From Lichtheimia corymbifera B2541 (lineage: Eukaryota > Mucoromycota > Mucoromycetes > Mucorales > Lichtheimiaceae): DNA of 29,238 nucleotides. Below, in pieces: positions 10,720 to 21,075 of the stretch. The notes below the pieces were generated by a model. That model did no database searches. It saw only the letters and a list, made by a program, of their open reading frames with translations, and was not told the DNA's origin. Each line of letters opens with the position of its first letter. Within the stretch, counting starts at the first letter, position 1. Both the position numbers and the translations under genes were made by a program. The DNA lies in NCBI GenBank assembly GCA_000697475.1, contig JNEU01000187.1:1-29238 (forward strand). The letters run 5' to 3'.

Positions 10720-12211
10720 CTATGTTTGCAGATTAGGTGCGTTTTGCTCTAACCATAGTAAGAAGGTCTTGAGGTAGCTATCGCTATCCGAGCCATACGA
10801 CAGTGTACGCAAACGTCTGAATATCACTTGCTTACTCCTGGCTTTTACTCTCCTTGGTGAGGAGAATGGAAGTTCGCTACCGATTATAATCGTTTCCAGC
10901 GTATCACAGTGTTGCATAATGAATCGCACCATGTCATCCTTGGAGAACAACTGACGCCGATATACACCTGCAAATCTATTCGGTAAGCTGTCTCGTACAG
11001 CACAGGACACATACAATGTCCGCAATCCTTCCTTTTCATCGATATCAGGGATCTCATGAGGTACATATGGGCGTTTGGTCATCAAAAAGAGGTGTTGTAA
11101 TTGTGGGCACAGTTGCTGAATAACTGGTAACACTTTTGAGTTGGATCCTGATAACGCGTCAAATTGAAGACATTTCAAATTGGGAAAGTGCCGAATCACG
11201 GATGAAAAGGTATCATTGTCCACTTCGCTGATCAACTCCAAGGTGAGGATGTTGGGATATGCTATCGCTGCATCAGACATGTCAAGGTCAAGACCGGCAA
11301 CGGATATCGCTGTCAAATGCGGACAAGCATCCAATATATCGTATAAATGGTAGCGTTCGTCAGGGCATGCCAACGTGTCATCGAGCGTGAGGTGGGATAC
11401 GGATGTCAATGATGATAACAGATCCAAGAGCACCTTGTAGGTTGGTCAAGTGAAATGAACTAGAAATATTTATTAGTTTTATAAACGCGACGACCTTGCC
11501 CTCCCATTCTTTACATTGAATGTCGAGATATTTCAATGCTTGAAATTTGAATCCTTCTCTTACGAATCGTGTCACCCAATCAAAGCGACCGAGGGTCACA
11601 ATGAGCGATCTCATAACAGGGAGCATACCCGATAGCTGCTGAGAAGCCGTAGGCCGATTGAAATGAAAACTCAAGCCATCCGCCATTGTTATCCTCCTTC
11701 GCCAGGTTCGGCATACGCGCAAGTGTTGGTCCACGTGGTCCTCGTCTTTTCCAACTTCGACTAATCGTTTGCCACCCACAATCCTTGGGATAATATTGCA
11801 CATGACAATGTCCAGTGGTAGCATGCTTAAATAGTCGATGCGATGCCTGTCGATCTTGTCTTTTGCAATAGCTCTTGCTTCCATGAGTTGATGATAGTCC
11901 GGGTCACTGTTTGGTACGTGTTGCAGCCCTTTGTCATAGATATCAACAGCCGATTGGTGTCGTTTCTCAATAACGTGAATATTCCCAGCATGCAAGTAGC
12001 CGAGTGGTGACCAAGGTGCAATACCGATTATGGCGTTGGCGTCGATCAAGGCGGAATCGAGTTGTTTGGAATTCAAGAACCAGCATGCTCTGGCGTCGAA
12101 TGCGGACACAAGCTTTTCAATGCAATCGTGTATAGTGGTGGTCAATTGGTTGAGCTGGTTGATCTGTATAGGGTCGTTGATCGTAATGGAGGCAGCAGGT
12201 GGAGGCAGCAT
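10720..12211 (-). pseudogene. P1: TPR/F-box/LRR-like gene with nonsense codon and short C-terminus
   Basis: Family role: F-box proteins bind Skp1 and bring substrates to an SCF ubiquitin ligase. N-terminal TPR-like helices cover about residues 20-100. The F-box begins about residue 120 (RIDYLSMLPLDIVMCNIIPR, then VCRTWRRRI), and LRR-like repeats follow. Exon 1 is 12211-11515, the intron 11514-11460 (GTAAAG, AACTAAT, TCTAG; 55 nt), exon 2 11459-10720. TGA at 11446-11448 (codon 237) lies in frame just after the splice; at the matching place P4 has GGA. Translation past it aligns to P4 without gaps until TAG at 10720, where P4 continues for about 200 more residues. I chose ATG 12211 because it matches an ATG in P4 and lies 142 nt past the TATA box; in-frame ATGs at 12316 and 12322 sit very close to the TATA box. 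A different splice choice could avoid the stop, but only with a poor donor. Confidence 0.75.
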
Positions 12212-12353
12212 GTCAAAAGTAGGTGGGCGGACAACGAGAGGAAGCCCACGTATCAAAGCAACAAGAAAATTGGCGCTTTGTGTGACACGGAATTTTAATT
12301 GGCCGATCATCATCATGCCCATCCTATTGATCATTATACTGCTTTCCCTTCCA

Positions 12354-12361
12354 CTTTTATA
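12354..12361 (-). promoter_or_regulatory. TATA box of P1
   Basis: TATAAAAG on the minus strand. The sequence from here to the start codon aligns with the P4 upstream region, and both carry AATAAAAGCATT further upstream. Confidence 0.6.
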
Positions 12362-12421
12362 TGTAACCCCCATAACTACTATCATCCATCCAGTGTAAAA
12401 TAAAAGCATTGACCCATGCAA

Positions 12422-13424
12422 AAAAAAACTACCTCGATTGTATATGTTTTTGGCTTTATATTGCCTAGCAGCGCTTCGGCGTGTTCAAGCGAGCATCATG
12501 ATCCTACACAGTTATGTGTGTCATTTTTTTTACATACTCGATATACTGGTTGGTGTATAAATATGAATCGATTCATAAAGATGCAATATGGGTGCAGATG
12601 ATGACTCCAGTGTATGATGCACGTGATCTCTCCACGAGGATATATATATGATTGAATGATATAAAAAGTTACTAGCTCAATAGATATCCTTTCTGTCTTC
12701 AATGCGATCGATGTATGGTAGCGTTCAAATGTGTGTATGAAAGTAAATGGTATGACGGGTTGACTGTTTTTGGTAGTTGTTTGATACACAAAGGAAAGAA
12801 AGAGACATTTGCAATCACAATCATCATCCTTTTTATAGTACGGATATTGGTCCCATCCACGTGAACAATACTGATGATGCCATTTACTCAAAGGTGATCT
12901 TATTGTGGAACAGGGAAAATCATTTTAGGATGCTTAAGGATTCCAATACAAAAGAGGGACTCATAATGCTACGCAATATGCATTAGTTCATAGAAGTATC
13001 CCTCAATGATGATTTACGGCTCCAATGAAAGGCTACCATTGTTGAAGGAAGGAAGGACATCTCTTTTACGCATACGTCCCAACAATCAGCAATGCGTTAC
13101 CATATAAGACACGATGCCATGGTATAAGAGGCAGTCTGCCTCTTTGTTTGGTTGGTCCATTGTTACACATACAATCATACACCCAGTTGAAATAAGCCAA
13201 AGGACAACATGTATCCTTATGCTGGGTATGTAGCAAATACATTAGGGATGATTTCTTTATTGGAGATGTAGTTACCACATTGGGACATGAGCATGAGATG
13301 ATTTTACAGGGTTCTGTATGCGGTGAGCGCTCCATGGTGAGTGGGTTGCCATTTATAGGGTCCCGAATAAATAAACATGGGCGTCGTTGACCCAACCTTC
13401 CAAGCCAGCTTTTTTCTTTGATCT
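12422..13424. other. intergenic, upstream of P1
   Basis: The part next to P1 is shared with the P4 upstream region. The rest shows no gene; minus-strand ORFs at 12496-12891 and 13066-13395 lack motifs and introns. Confidence 0.4.
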
Positions 13425-13740
13425 ACACGTCCACACGATGCAACTCCATGTCGACTCCAGATGAACACTCCATTGATAAACACAACTCGATGGAATCTCT
13501 ACAGCAAGCTCAACCACAACTTTATTCTCCCAAAGTGGTTCGATACTATGGGTGGACCTGACTAGTTACGCTGACGCGATCGTCTACGCCAAGATCCTCT
13601 GTTACAATGAGCCCAAGCTGACAATGGCGACTACGGCAACCACTAGCTTACGCGTCAAGAATGTACATAAGTAGCTATCGAGAATAACTACGGGATACTA
13701 GTGGAACGCGTGGTATGCTGATAATCTCTCGTTGCATGGA
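13425..13740 (+). pseudogene. second copy of decayed gene X (partial)
   Basis: Matches 7690-8060 read from the minus strand: the same CACACGATGCAACTCCAT block, then TTCGATnCTATGGGTGGAC, then GACGCGATCG(T/C)CTACGCCAAG, then GAACGCG(T/C)GGTATG. Both copies read DAI(V/A)YAKIL in the same relative frame (here within 13561-13674), flanked by stops (TGA or TAG near 13557-13563). Only the 5' part of X is present. The copy runs straight into upstream-region copy B. No function can be assigned. Confidence 0.5.
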
Positions 13741-13769
13741 TATCGCTTCCTTTCTTGGATCTTCTGGTT

Positions 13770-14495
13770 GTCATGGCGAGTCAAGGCCGGCATAGGTGTT
13801 CCGAGTCCAGTGCTCCGAGTCAACAGGCTGCTTTTATCCCACCAACTGCCTACAACAGCACCCCTTTTTATACTGGCGACTTTTCTAAGGCTTCACTTTT
13901 TACTCCATGTCAACATTCCGCATTCACCAACTTCCATCACTTTGTGTTCAGTCAGTATTCATCTCTTGTGGTGAGGCGTCATCACCTTGCTTGCTCGCTT
14001 ACTATTAGTAGTTCAAAGGTATCTGGCAAGGTTATGGATTGGAAATGATCTTTTAGCTTACTGAAGTTTCTCACGATCATGTATAGGCGATGGTATGTGG
14101 TTGATTATGGAGGAAATAGCCAAAGGAGCAGGGGACAGCTGATTGTTTCAAGTTTCTCATCATCATCGATCATCAACAGACACTTGTTTAAGCATCAATG
14201 GCGTGTTCCAATGGTCCCTATCGCGGCGTTATTGGATGGGCCTGCTACTTTACGGATGTTGGTTTCCATAACTGTTGGTTCTTTGCAATGAGGATGATGG
14301 TAAGGTATGAATGGATGATCGTCATTGCAGATATATTGTCCAGGAAGGTTGACGTTTCCTCTCAAGCAATCCTAAGGATCTATACACGTAGGATGAAGGC
14401 ACTGTGGGTATGGTACAAGCTGGTTGGGATACTGGTAGATGTTTGCATCCTTGTTCTTCTAGCTGTATTAGAGTGGTTTTCTGAGCTGTGAGAAT
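13770..14495 (-). repeat. orphan copy B of the P2 F-box gene upstream region
   Basis: Diverged copy of the P2 5' flank (17290-18370). The minus-strand TATA box GTATAAAAAGGGGTG is at 13859-13873. It is followed, as in P2, by a CAGCC(T)-TTGACT block and then by an ATGACA start-like site near 13780, but the frame stops after 28 codons without any TPR or F-box sequence. Other shared blocks are AGTTCAAAGGTATC near 14010, CATCATCATCGATCATCAACAG near 14160, and TAGGATGAAGGCA near 14390. The gene body is absent and gene-X sequence lies in its place. Confidence 0.6.
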
Positions 14496-15202
14496 AAAGG
14501 GTGATCAATAATATCGTGAAAGTAGTATCTGGGGTCAATGTGCGCTACATATAATACGTGTTAAGGTGGAGAAGTAAGCCAACTAAATTCTCTGTTGTCT
14601 AAAGTATCCATGTGAATGCTTGAATCCGTAATTGCCATTCGGATTAAACTTCCCAGTCGATCCTTTGCATGGCGATGATGAAGGTGATGATGATTATGGT
14701 GCCATGTTAACCCAGCCACAATGAAAATAAGTGATAAGCCTCGCTTCGTTACATATGAGCCACGACGCCATCCATACATGTTACCCATGCTTTTTCCCGT
14801 AGCCTGAAGAATATCACATAACTATGTTGCATCATGTCGTCTTTGGGGATATTATCATGACCTACTTATAAGCACACCGTAGTGTCACATGCCATCGTAG
14901 CGCATACATGATGACTATTCACGTTGCGTGAATTGCCGTTCTAGCATGTCTAATGTGGAACTCACTGAAATCCAGCATAATGCTACTTTACCTGCCTTCC
15001 AAAATAAATGATCCATATGTTGAGCGTTCAAAGTTGTAGGTGATCATTGATAAGGCCGTTGTATGCTTGAACCCTTCATCATCCATTGATATATATGCAC
15101 AACATTTGCCGGCACCCAACCAATCCATCCAAGTAAATACTGTCATTTTTATTCATCCATAGATTAATGAGGACCAGAAGGTAACTGCAGCAATGGTACG
15201 TT
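14496..15202. other. intergenic, nothing recognised
   Basis: Between upstream copy B and the 3' end of P2. No gene, repeat or RNA is supported. The minus-strand ORF 14561-14788 has no motif. Confidence 0.4.
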
Positions 15203-15208
15203 TTTATT
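15203..15208 (-). terminator. poly(A) signal of P2
   Basis: AATAAA on the minus strand, about 68 nt past the distal stop (15276). This fits the longer, frameshift-corrected gene better than the stop at 15478. Confidence 0.5.
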
Positions 15209-15275
15209 TATCCTGGTAGCAATGATGATCAAGTATGTAACAGCTTACTAAAGGCATGTGCGATGTACTCAACAA

Positions 15276-17289
15276 TCATTCAAAGCGGTAGAACAATTTG
15301 TCCAGCGCAATCGTCAAATCCGGTCTTTTCTCTTGCAGATGGCGAATGGCAGAGAGGTTGATGGCACGTTTAGGATGGATCCGGATCCATTCAAGTTGTG
15401 TAAAAGTTTGAATCGCATGCCAAAAAATATCGTCACCATCCACGTCCTCAATCGAAAATGCAAACTGTTTCAAATGTTCAAGTCGTTTCAAAGCATTTAA
15501 TGAACACGAAGAGGGGGGGATTGTCGCAATCAAGCTCCAGACACGTTAAACGAGGACATCCATTGGGCAGCTGTTGAAGGAATGATTGCATTTGTTTGAA
15601 GTCCCATTTTTTCGGAAAGCTGATCATCAGGTGTTGCAGGAGCCCAAGATGATGGATAGCATTTAACACAATGTCAACGGTATCTGAGCTGCGAAATCGC
15701 ACGACAAGTTCTTTCAAATGCGAGTGTTGCGCAAACCGATGGAGGTATTGTCCGATGGGTGCTTTGTCGTCAAGAGGAGATGAAAGGTCAAAGTCCAACT
15801 CGAGCGTCTTTAAATTGGGTGGCATAAACTCTAGGATTTGAGGGGTAACCTTGATTGCATCGGCCGTCATCTTCAGGACCTCAAGCTGTGGTGCGTAGTG
15901 AGGCATCTGCCATCCGAAACCAACATTAGAGCGCAAATACTCTTGATCATCGGTATCGATTTGGATGTCGAAATCAATCTCCTGAAGCGTTCCTTGATGC
16001 TGATGTAATACCAAGCTAACCATTCCCCAATTGTCATCCCGGATATCGCATAGCTCGACCAATAAACTGGAAAGCGCACCTTCCTCACACTTTGCTCCCT
16101 CGTCCAAGTACTCTAAATCGAATGTAACCCCATATTTCAGAACCTGAAGGCTTTTCATCCATGGGTAGTAGGACAAGATAAGCGAGGTTGATAGCTCATC
16201 GACGCATGGGGAAAGTGAAAGTTCCTTGAGTGCTGGGAAACGCATGCCAATCGTCGTAATATGATGACGTGTGATAACATCTTTTGAACTGGAGACGGAT
16301 AACGATAATGTCGTCAACTTGGGCCACGTAGTCATTGGGAGTCGACTGAGATCGTAAAACCAAGGCTGCGTAATCCTCAAGGAAATCAAACTGGTGCAGT
16401 TTTGTAGAATGTCACCTATCGATAGCATGCTTCCACCTTCTTGCTCGATCTCAAAGTGTGTCAAAGTGTCGCTGATGGATTTCAATGACGCCACCAAATG
16501 GTCACCACAGTCAGTTGATAAGTCTTTCAGAAACAATGTTAACCACGCAACGTTATACAATAAACGAAACTTACCATCAATGGATAATTCCCGCAATGAG
16601 CAAAAGTCGTTATTCCGTAGTAAATCACCAAGCCATGTGCCTTTGTAATATGGGTAAATATACAAGGACTTGATATCCCGAGCAAATCGAACAACTTGTG
16701 ACAAACGCTCCTCTTTGCCTTCGTTTTCTTCATCCTCAATCAGATAATGCAATCCGTTCAACGACTGTATTATACGCCGACGCCATGTCATGCAGACATC
16801 CAAATAGGAACAAGGCCTCCAGGACTGCATGGCAGTATCCATAAACATTGGAACGAGTGCGGTGATAACAATTTCATAACAAAGTTGACTGACAAAGTCA
16901 ATGCGTATATTGTCCCTGTGCTCGGCATCCGCTTTGGCTTGCTGTAGAGTGGTGTAATTGGCATCTTCGGTATTGACAATACTGAGCCCCTTGTTGCAGA
17001 CATCGATGACTTGACGCTGTTTCCCTTGCTCACTGTAAATACTGGCTGCACATATATAACCGATAGCTGAAGATGGCGACAGTTGTTGTGTCAGGGTGGC
17101 ATCATGAAGGGCAGTCTCAAAGTTGGCACTCTTGGCCAATGCAATGGCGCGCCGATTCAATGTAGACAAGATCGATTGAACAGGTTCATGGAGTTGGGTC
17201 GTCAAATCGTGGACAAGGTTTGCGTGCTTTTCAGTGCGAGTTTTAAGTGCAGGTAGTTGGGTTAAAGGGGTCCAAATAGGTTGTGTCAT
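15276..17289 (-). CDS. P2: TPR/F-box/LRR-like protein with one-base frameshift near the 3' end
   Basis: Likely SCF substrate receptor. TPR-like helices (AIALAKSANFETALHDA, then YICAASIYSEQGKQRQVID) cover about residues 40-110. The F-box starts about residue 135 (IDFVSQLCYEIVITALVPMF, then VCMTWRRRI), and LRR-like repeats fill the rest. The first in-frame ATG is at 17289; the frame is open to a TTG at 17340 but has no upstream ATG. Exon 1 is 17289-16575, the intron 16574-16524 (GTAAGT ... CTGAAAG, 51 nt, a multiple of 3 without stops). Removing it restores gapless alignment with P4. The main frame ends at 15478 (586 aa), but the LRR continues without a break in another frame to 15276. Dropping one base of the seven-G run at 15513-15519 joins them (653 aa). 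Either the run is miscounted in the sequence or the gene has lost its last repeats. Confidence 0.8.
15513..15519. other. seven-G run at the P2 frameshift
   Basis: Minus-strand codons before the run read ...DCDNPP; with six instead of seven C the frame continues SSCSLNALKRLEHLKQFAF and onward to the distal stop. With seven it ends after about 12 residues. Homopolymers are common sites of both slippage mutation and sequencing error. Confidence 0.8.
16524..16574 (-). other. P2 intron, 51 nt, in frame
   Basis: GTAAGT donor at 16574, GAAAG acceptor ending at 16524, and a GTTAAC branch-like site. Position and phase (1) equal those of the introns in P1, P3, P4 and P5. Confidence 0.75.
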
Positions 17290-18370
17290 AGCGTGTAGGC
17301 CGAAGAGGTGTCGAAAGCGGTAAAGAGGGCTGAATTCCAAACCAGCATAAAATTTATTGGCTCAACCCTTCTCAGTCAATAAAGCTGTATTATTTCCTTG
17401 ACTCTCCACAGCCGCTCTTTTTTATACTTGCCTACCTTGTTTAGAAGCTTCACTTTCACTCCTTGTCGACAATCCCGGTGTCTCCATGTGCTCTCAGATT
17501 GGTCGTCAATCAGCATTTGTCTTGTGGTTGCGCGTCATCTCCACAACAACTTTTGGTTGGTCATCTCTTTCTGGTACTCGCTTGAGCTCCCTCTTGTAAA
17601 CCAGGCAACGCGGCTTACACGTTTGGTAATCAGGCCTCCACTGAAAAACAGCCGTCTGCAATTGCTGTCGTCTCCATCTTCTTGCACATTGTGTTGCCGC
17701 CATTGTGCATTGTGATCAGCTCAAAGGTATCCAATACGGCCAGGTTTATAAGTGTGCTTGCAACTAACGAAGCTTGTATAGGTACACACTGTCATGACAA
17801 CTGGATTTGGTACGTGGAGTATGACAGGAGGATAGGTTGCTATGGGCCATATAGGGGTTACTTGTCTCAAGTCGCTCATGATCATCATCATCATCCGCAA
17901 CAGGCACCTCTCGATGGACCTAAAACCACCGTTGCTGTTTATCCATGTATATTTGGGAAGCCATGTGAACGAGAAAGGATAGCAAGTTATATATCACCTC
18001 CTATACCAGCACGTCCTTTATCATCACCCAGCCTTGGTTTGCTTTCACTCTGCTTGCTGGTGGTAATTATCCTATGGTGGTATTGTGTTCCAGGATGGTG
18101 GGGAGTTTTTTTTTAATTCGGTATGGAAGTATAGGTGGGTCACTGTGATACTGTGAATCTGGGAGCTATCTTTCGATGCCACGGGTTTCCTGGATGTGAT
18201 TGGTCAAGGACGGGGTGATCCGGTATGCATGCTTCGCCCAGACTGGAGCCTATACATGTTGGATGAAGGCAGGATGAATAGGGTAAGAGCTCCTCTTGAA
18301 CCTGTTTCTCTGGCGGATGGTGGGCATTTTCATTTTGCTAGCTGTACTAGGGTAGCTTCTTGGTCCATGG
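17290..18370 (-). promoter_or_regulatory. P2 upstream region (copy C of the repeated flank)
   Basis: 5' flank of P2. The TATA box TATAAAAAAG (minus strand) is at 17417-17426, 128 nt before the ATG. The same roughly 1-kb flank occurs diverged at 3460-4440 and 13770-14495, including the TATA box and an internal GGATGAAGGCA block (18261-18271). Plus-strand ORFs inside (17398-17715, 17682-18116, 18196-18525) are not conserved among the copies and are not called. Confidence 0.6.
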
Positions 18371-18741
18371 AAATAAAAAAGGGTCAGCTTGAAATTGTAA
18401 AGGATTTGACAGAATCATTGGGAATGGTTAATACTGGGCATGATGTAATCCTAAAATATACTAGGCGTTATCCTTTGTCATCATCTAGCATGCTATCTAC
18501 TTTGAGTCTAACGAAAAGCAGCTAACAGTACATCCCATTCTTCTGCAAATTAAAATTATTGCCTTTTGTATACCTCTATTTCCCTGCTTCCGGTATCCAC
18601 ATGCATTATGCAAGTATTGCTTTTCCCTGATTTGCTTGGCACATAAAAATATGCTCAACAAGGGCAGGTTAATAAGATTTCCTTATCCAGATTGATGCCA
18701 TGTTTATGGTAGGCTGGTTATGTATTTGAGCAAAGTCACGC
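18371..18741. other. intergenic, nothing recognised
   Basis: Between the P2 upstream region and the 3' end of P3. No supported gene. Confidence 0.4.
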
Positions 18742-18747
18742 TTTATT
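18742..18747 (-). terminator. poly(A) signal of P3
   Basis: AATAAA on the minus strand, about 98 nt past the P3 stop at 18845. Confidence 0.4.
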
Positions 18748-18844
18748 ACAAAAGGAAGAGTGCAACACGGAAAGATGATAAAGTCTGCCAGGATAAATGA
18801 TAGCTTGGGTGTGCACCAAAGGTAAAAGGCGATTGAATGGATGA

Positions 18845-20745
18845 TCATTGGTGGGCTTTTTGTATTGTACTTTCTAGACCAGGCATTTTACTCTTGAATC
18901 CAGCAATAGCTTTCCAATCAACATACTTCAACTTCAGGTGTAACGATTCCAGATGCTGAAAATGCTCCAACGTTGCCAACATGTCAATTGACACCGTATC
19001 GCAAACAATAACCAAGGACTTCAGACGTGGGTTCTGGGATAAAGGTAGAATCCACTCGCGAGGAGAAAGTGAGGCAGAAAAGGTGAGTGTAATCTTTTCA
19101 AGGGAGTACATCCACATGCAACATGGGATAGAAGGTTAATCCATTCATCCTCGTCTTGGTCATAGGTAACAAATATCTCGAATGACTTGAGCTGCTGTAA
19201 ATCTGGGATCAAATATAGCCAGCATTCTCTGCTTGTGAATGGCTTAACGATATCGCACTTGAGATCCTGAAGTGGCGAGTTCTTTCCTAGGTGAACATGA
19301 TGTTGAAGGAATTCATGTTGATCCAGGTCACCAGAAAATGTTGCCCATTCCAAATTAATGCGTTTCACATGTCGATGGGTCAAGTTTTGAAGAATCGGCG
19401 CTTGCACACCTCCACCAATAGCCTCAACAAATTGAATAGTGGGTGCGCGTAATATGATCCATTGAATAAAGTCCACCCTGTGGAAGCGAAAATCCCGACA
19501 ATACCGCAAGGAACGCAATCGATAAAGTACATAAAACAGGATCATGGAGTAGACCACGTATCGATGGTATGAAAGACGGGTAAATCAACACCTCTACTGA
19601 TTCGACCGTTGTTGCATATTGCTTCAGTAACAGTGCATGAAATCTCCATGGAATGATGATGATTGGATGGACAGCAATCCAATTCCTTCCAACTCCCCCT
19701 GCTGAAGCAAGTCATCCTCTGGGTCTTGTGTACCATAACCTCTCCCTAGTACCAGCTGTTGTAGCTCTGGACAATAGTGACGAATCATATCCATGCCTTC
19801 ATAGCTGGCTATAGGAATCACTAATCTTAGTACGCGTAAACCTGAGAAATGCTGAAAAAGCTGTGGAACCATATCCGAACTCGATGGTCCACTAACAAAT
19901 CCAAGGTGGCGTACCATGGGACATACAGGATAGTGATCAGGGCTGCAAGTGATTTTACAAGGATAATTCAACAAAAGATCCAGTTGACTTAGGTGGGGGC
20001 ATTGTTGCAGCATGTTGAATAATTGGAGTGATTTCCCCTTCACGTTGGATTGGATATGCAGGTGCTTCAGGCTTGAGATTGATTGCAGTAGCTTGCTCTG
20101 TTGTGGTTGAAATTGTTCGACTGTATAATGGGGCATACGCGAGAGCCAGAACACACACATAAGCACTTCATCACCATAATCACCACCTGTATGTACCTAT
20201 CATTGTCAAATCTGTCAATGATGGAAAATGGGCATGCCGAATAACATTCGACATGGCCTTCTGGTTCGATACCGCTACTGTGAGTACGTTGAGGTGTTCT
20301 GCCACAGCTTCTACACGCATCCAGTCAGCCTTTAAGAAGGCGTTGTTGCTGTAGATGCAGAAATGGAGGTTATCGTCACTTGCAGCAATCCGTTTGCTCC
20401 ACGTTGTACACACCGCAAAGTAGTTCTGTCTATTGCGAAGACTAACGATACCATCGTTTTTGTGTATGATGCGGGGAATAATGTTGTCCATCACAATTTC
20501 GAATGGGAGTTCGCTAATGAAATCAACTCGTGTGGTCGAATCCTCAGCAGATGCACGGCACATGGTAAAGTGTCGATATCGTGTGCAGAAGACATAAGGG
20601 TAAATGCTTGCTAAGGGTACTGAGAAAAAGGCGGAAAAAGAAGCACGTTTGAGGCTTGGAGGTGATTCAGGATAAAATCCGTCATTGTTTGTGTGATCGT
20701 CGTACGATGACGGTGCAGTGTTTCATGCCCAATCTGCAACCTCAT
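18845..20745 (-). pseudogene. P3: broken TPR/F-box/LRR-like gene
   Basis: A paralogue of P4 that cannot be read in one frame. The N-terminal segment from ATG 20745 (including TTITQTMTDFILNHLQAS) runs out of frame at about 20611. The F-box exon is 20563-20197 (RVDFISELPFEIVMDNIIPR, then VCTTWSKRI), with only about 28 residues between the two where P1 has about 75, so most of the TPR is deleted. The shared intron is 20196-20121 (GTACAT ... TATACAG, 76 nt). LRR-like segments continue at 20120-19624, then a short stretch in another frame (including LLLKQYATTVESVEVLIYPS, about 19640-19560), then 19557-19021 and finally 19117-18845 in yet another frame. That makes at least three frame changes after the intron, each placed by alignment with P4. 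A poly(A) signal remains at 18742. The F-box itself looks intact, but the full-length protein is lost. Confidence 0.75.
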
Positions 20746-20833
20746 AGATTGTGAATCACGCTTAAGATGGGATGATGATGGTGATGCCTCTTGCAAATGC
20801 TGCTTGCATCATTGTGAGCACCAGTATTCAACC

Positions 20834-20841
20834 TTATATTC
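20834..20841 (-). promoter_or_regulatory. possible TATA box of P3
   Basis: AATATAAG-like sequence on the minus strand, about 90 nt upstream of the proposed ATG at 20745. Confidence 0.35.
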
Positions 20842-21048
20842 TGGTTCTCGTTGTTCGCTCCATGGATTACGGTTCCAAAAAGTGTTGATTGCTATTACAG
20901 CTTGGCTAATGCATAAGTTACCTTTTCCAACTAGCACCATAAATAGCATTGCATGTACCAATCCCACCTTTGAAATAGCATGCACAATTAGATTATTGCT
21001 TCAGGAGGCCATTCGATGAGTATTGAGGGAATACCGCAACAAGAAGTT

Positions 21049-21054
21049 TTTATT
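21049..21054 (-). terminator. poly(A) signal of P4
   Basis: AATAAA on the minus strand, 22 nt past the P4 stop. Confidence 0.6.
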
Positions 21055-21075
21055 GGGAATGAATGTGCATTCTAG

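Noticed and set aside
2783..11448. TGA recoded as sense, since two otherwise good genes each carry one in-frame TGA
   Set aside because: TGA is also used as a normal stop here and most paralogues have other lesion types; two cases do not support a changed code.
12496..12891. Minus-strand ORF, 131 codons
   Set aside because: Biased composition from AT-rich DNA; no motif.
13066..13395. Minus-strand ORF, 109 codons
   Set aside because: No domain, intron or conserved copy.
17398..18525. Three plus-strand ORFs upstream of P2
   Set aside because: They lie in the repeated upstream flank; copies A and B do not keep the frames, so the conservation is of DNA, not protein.
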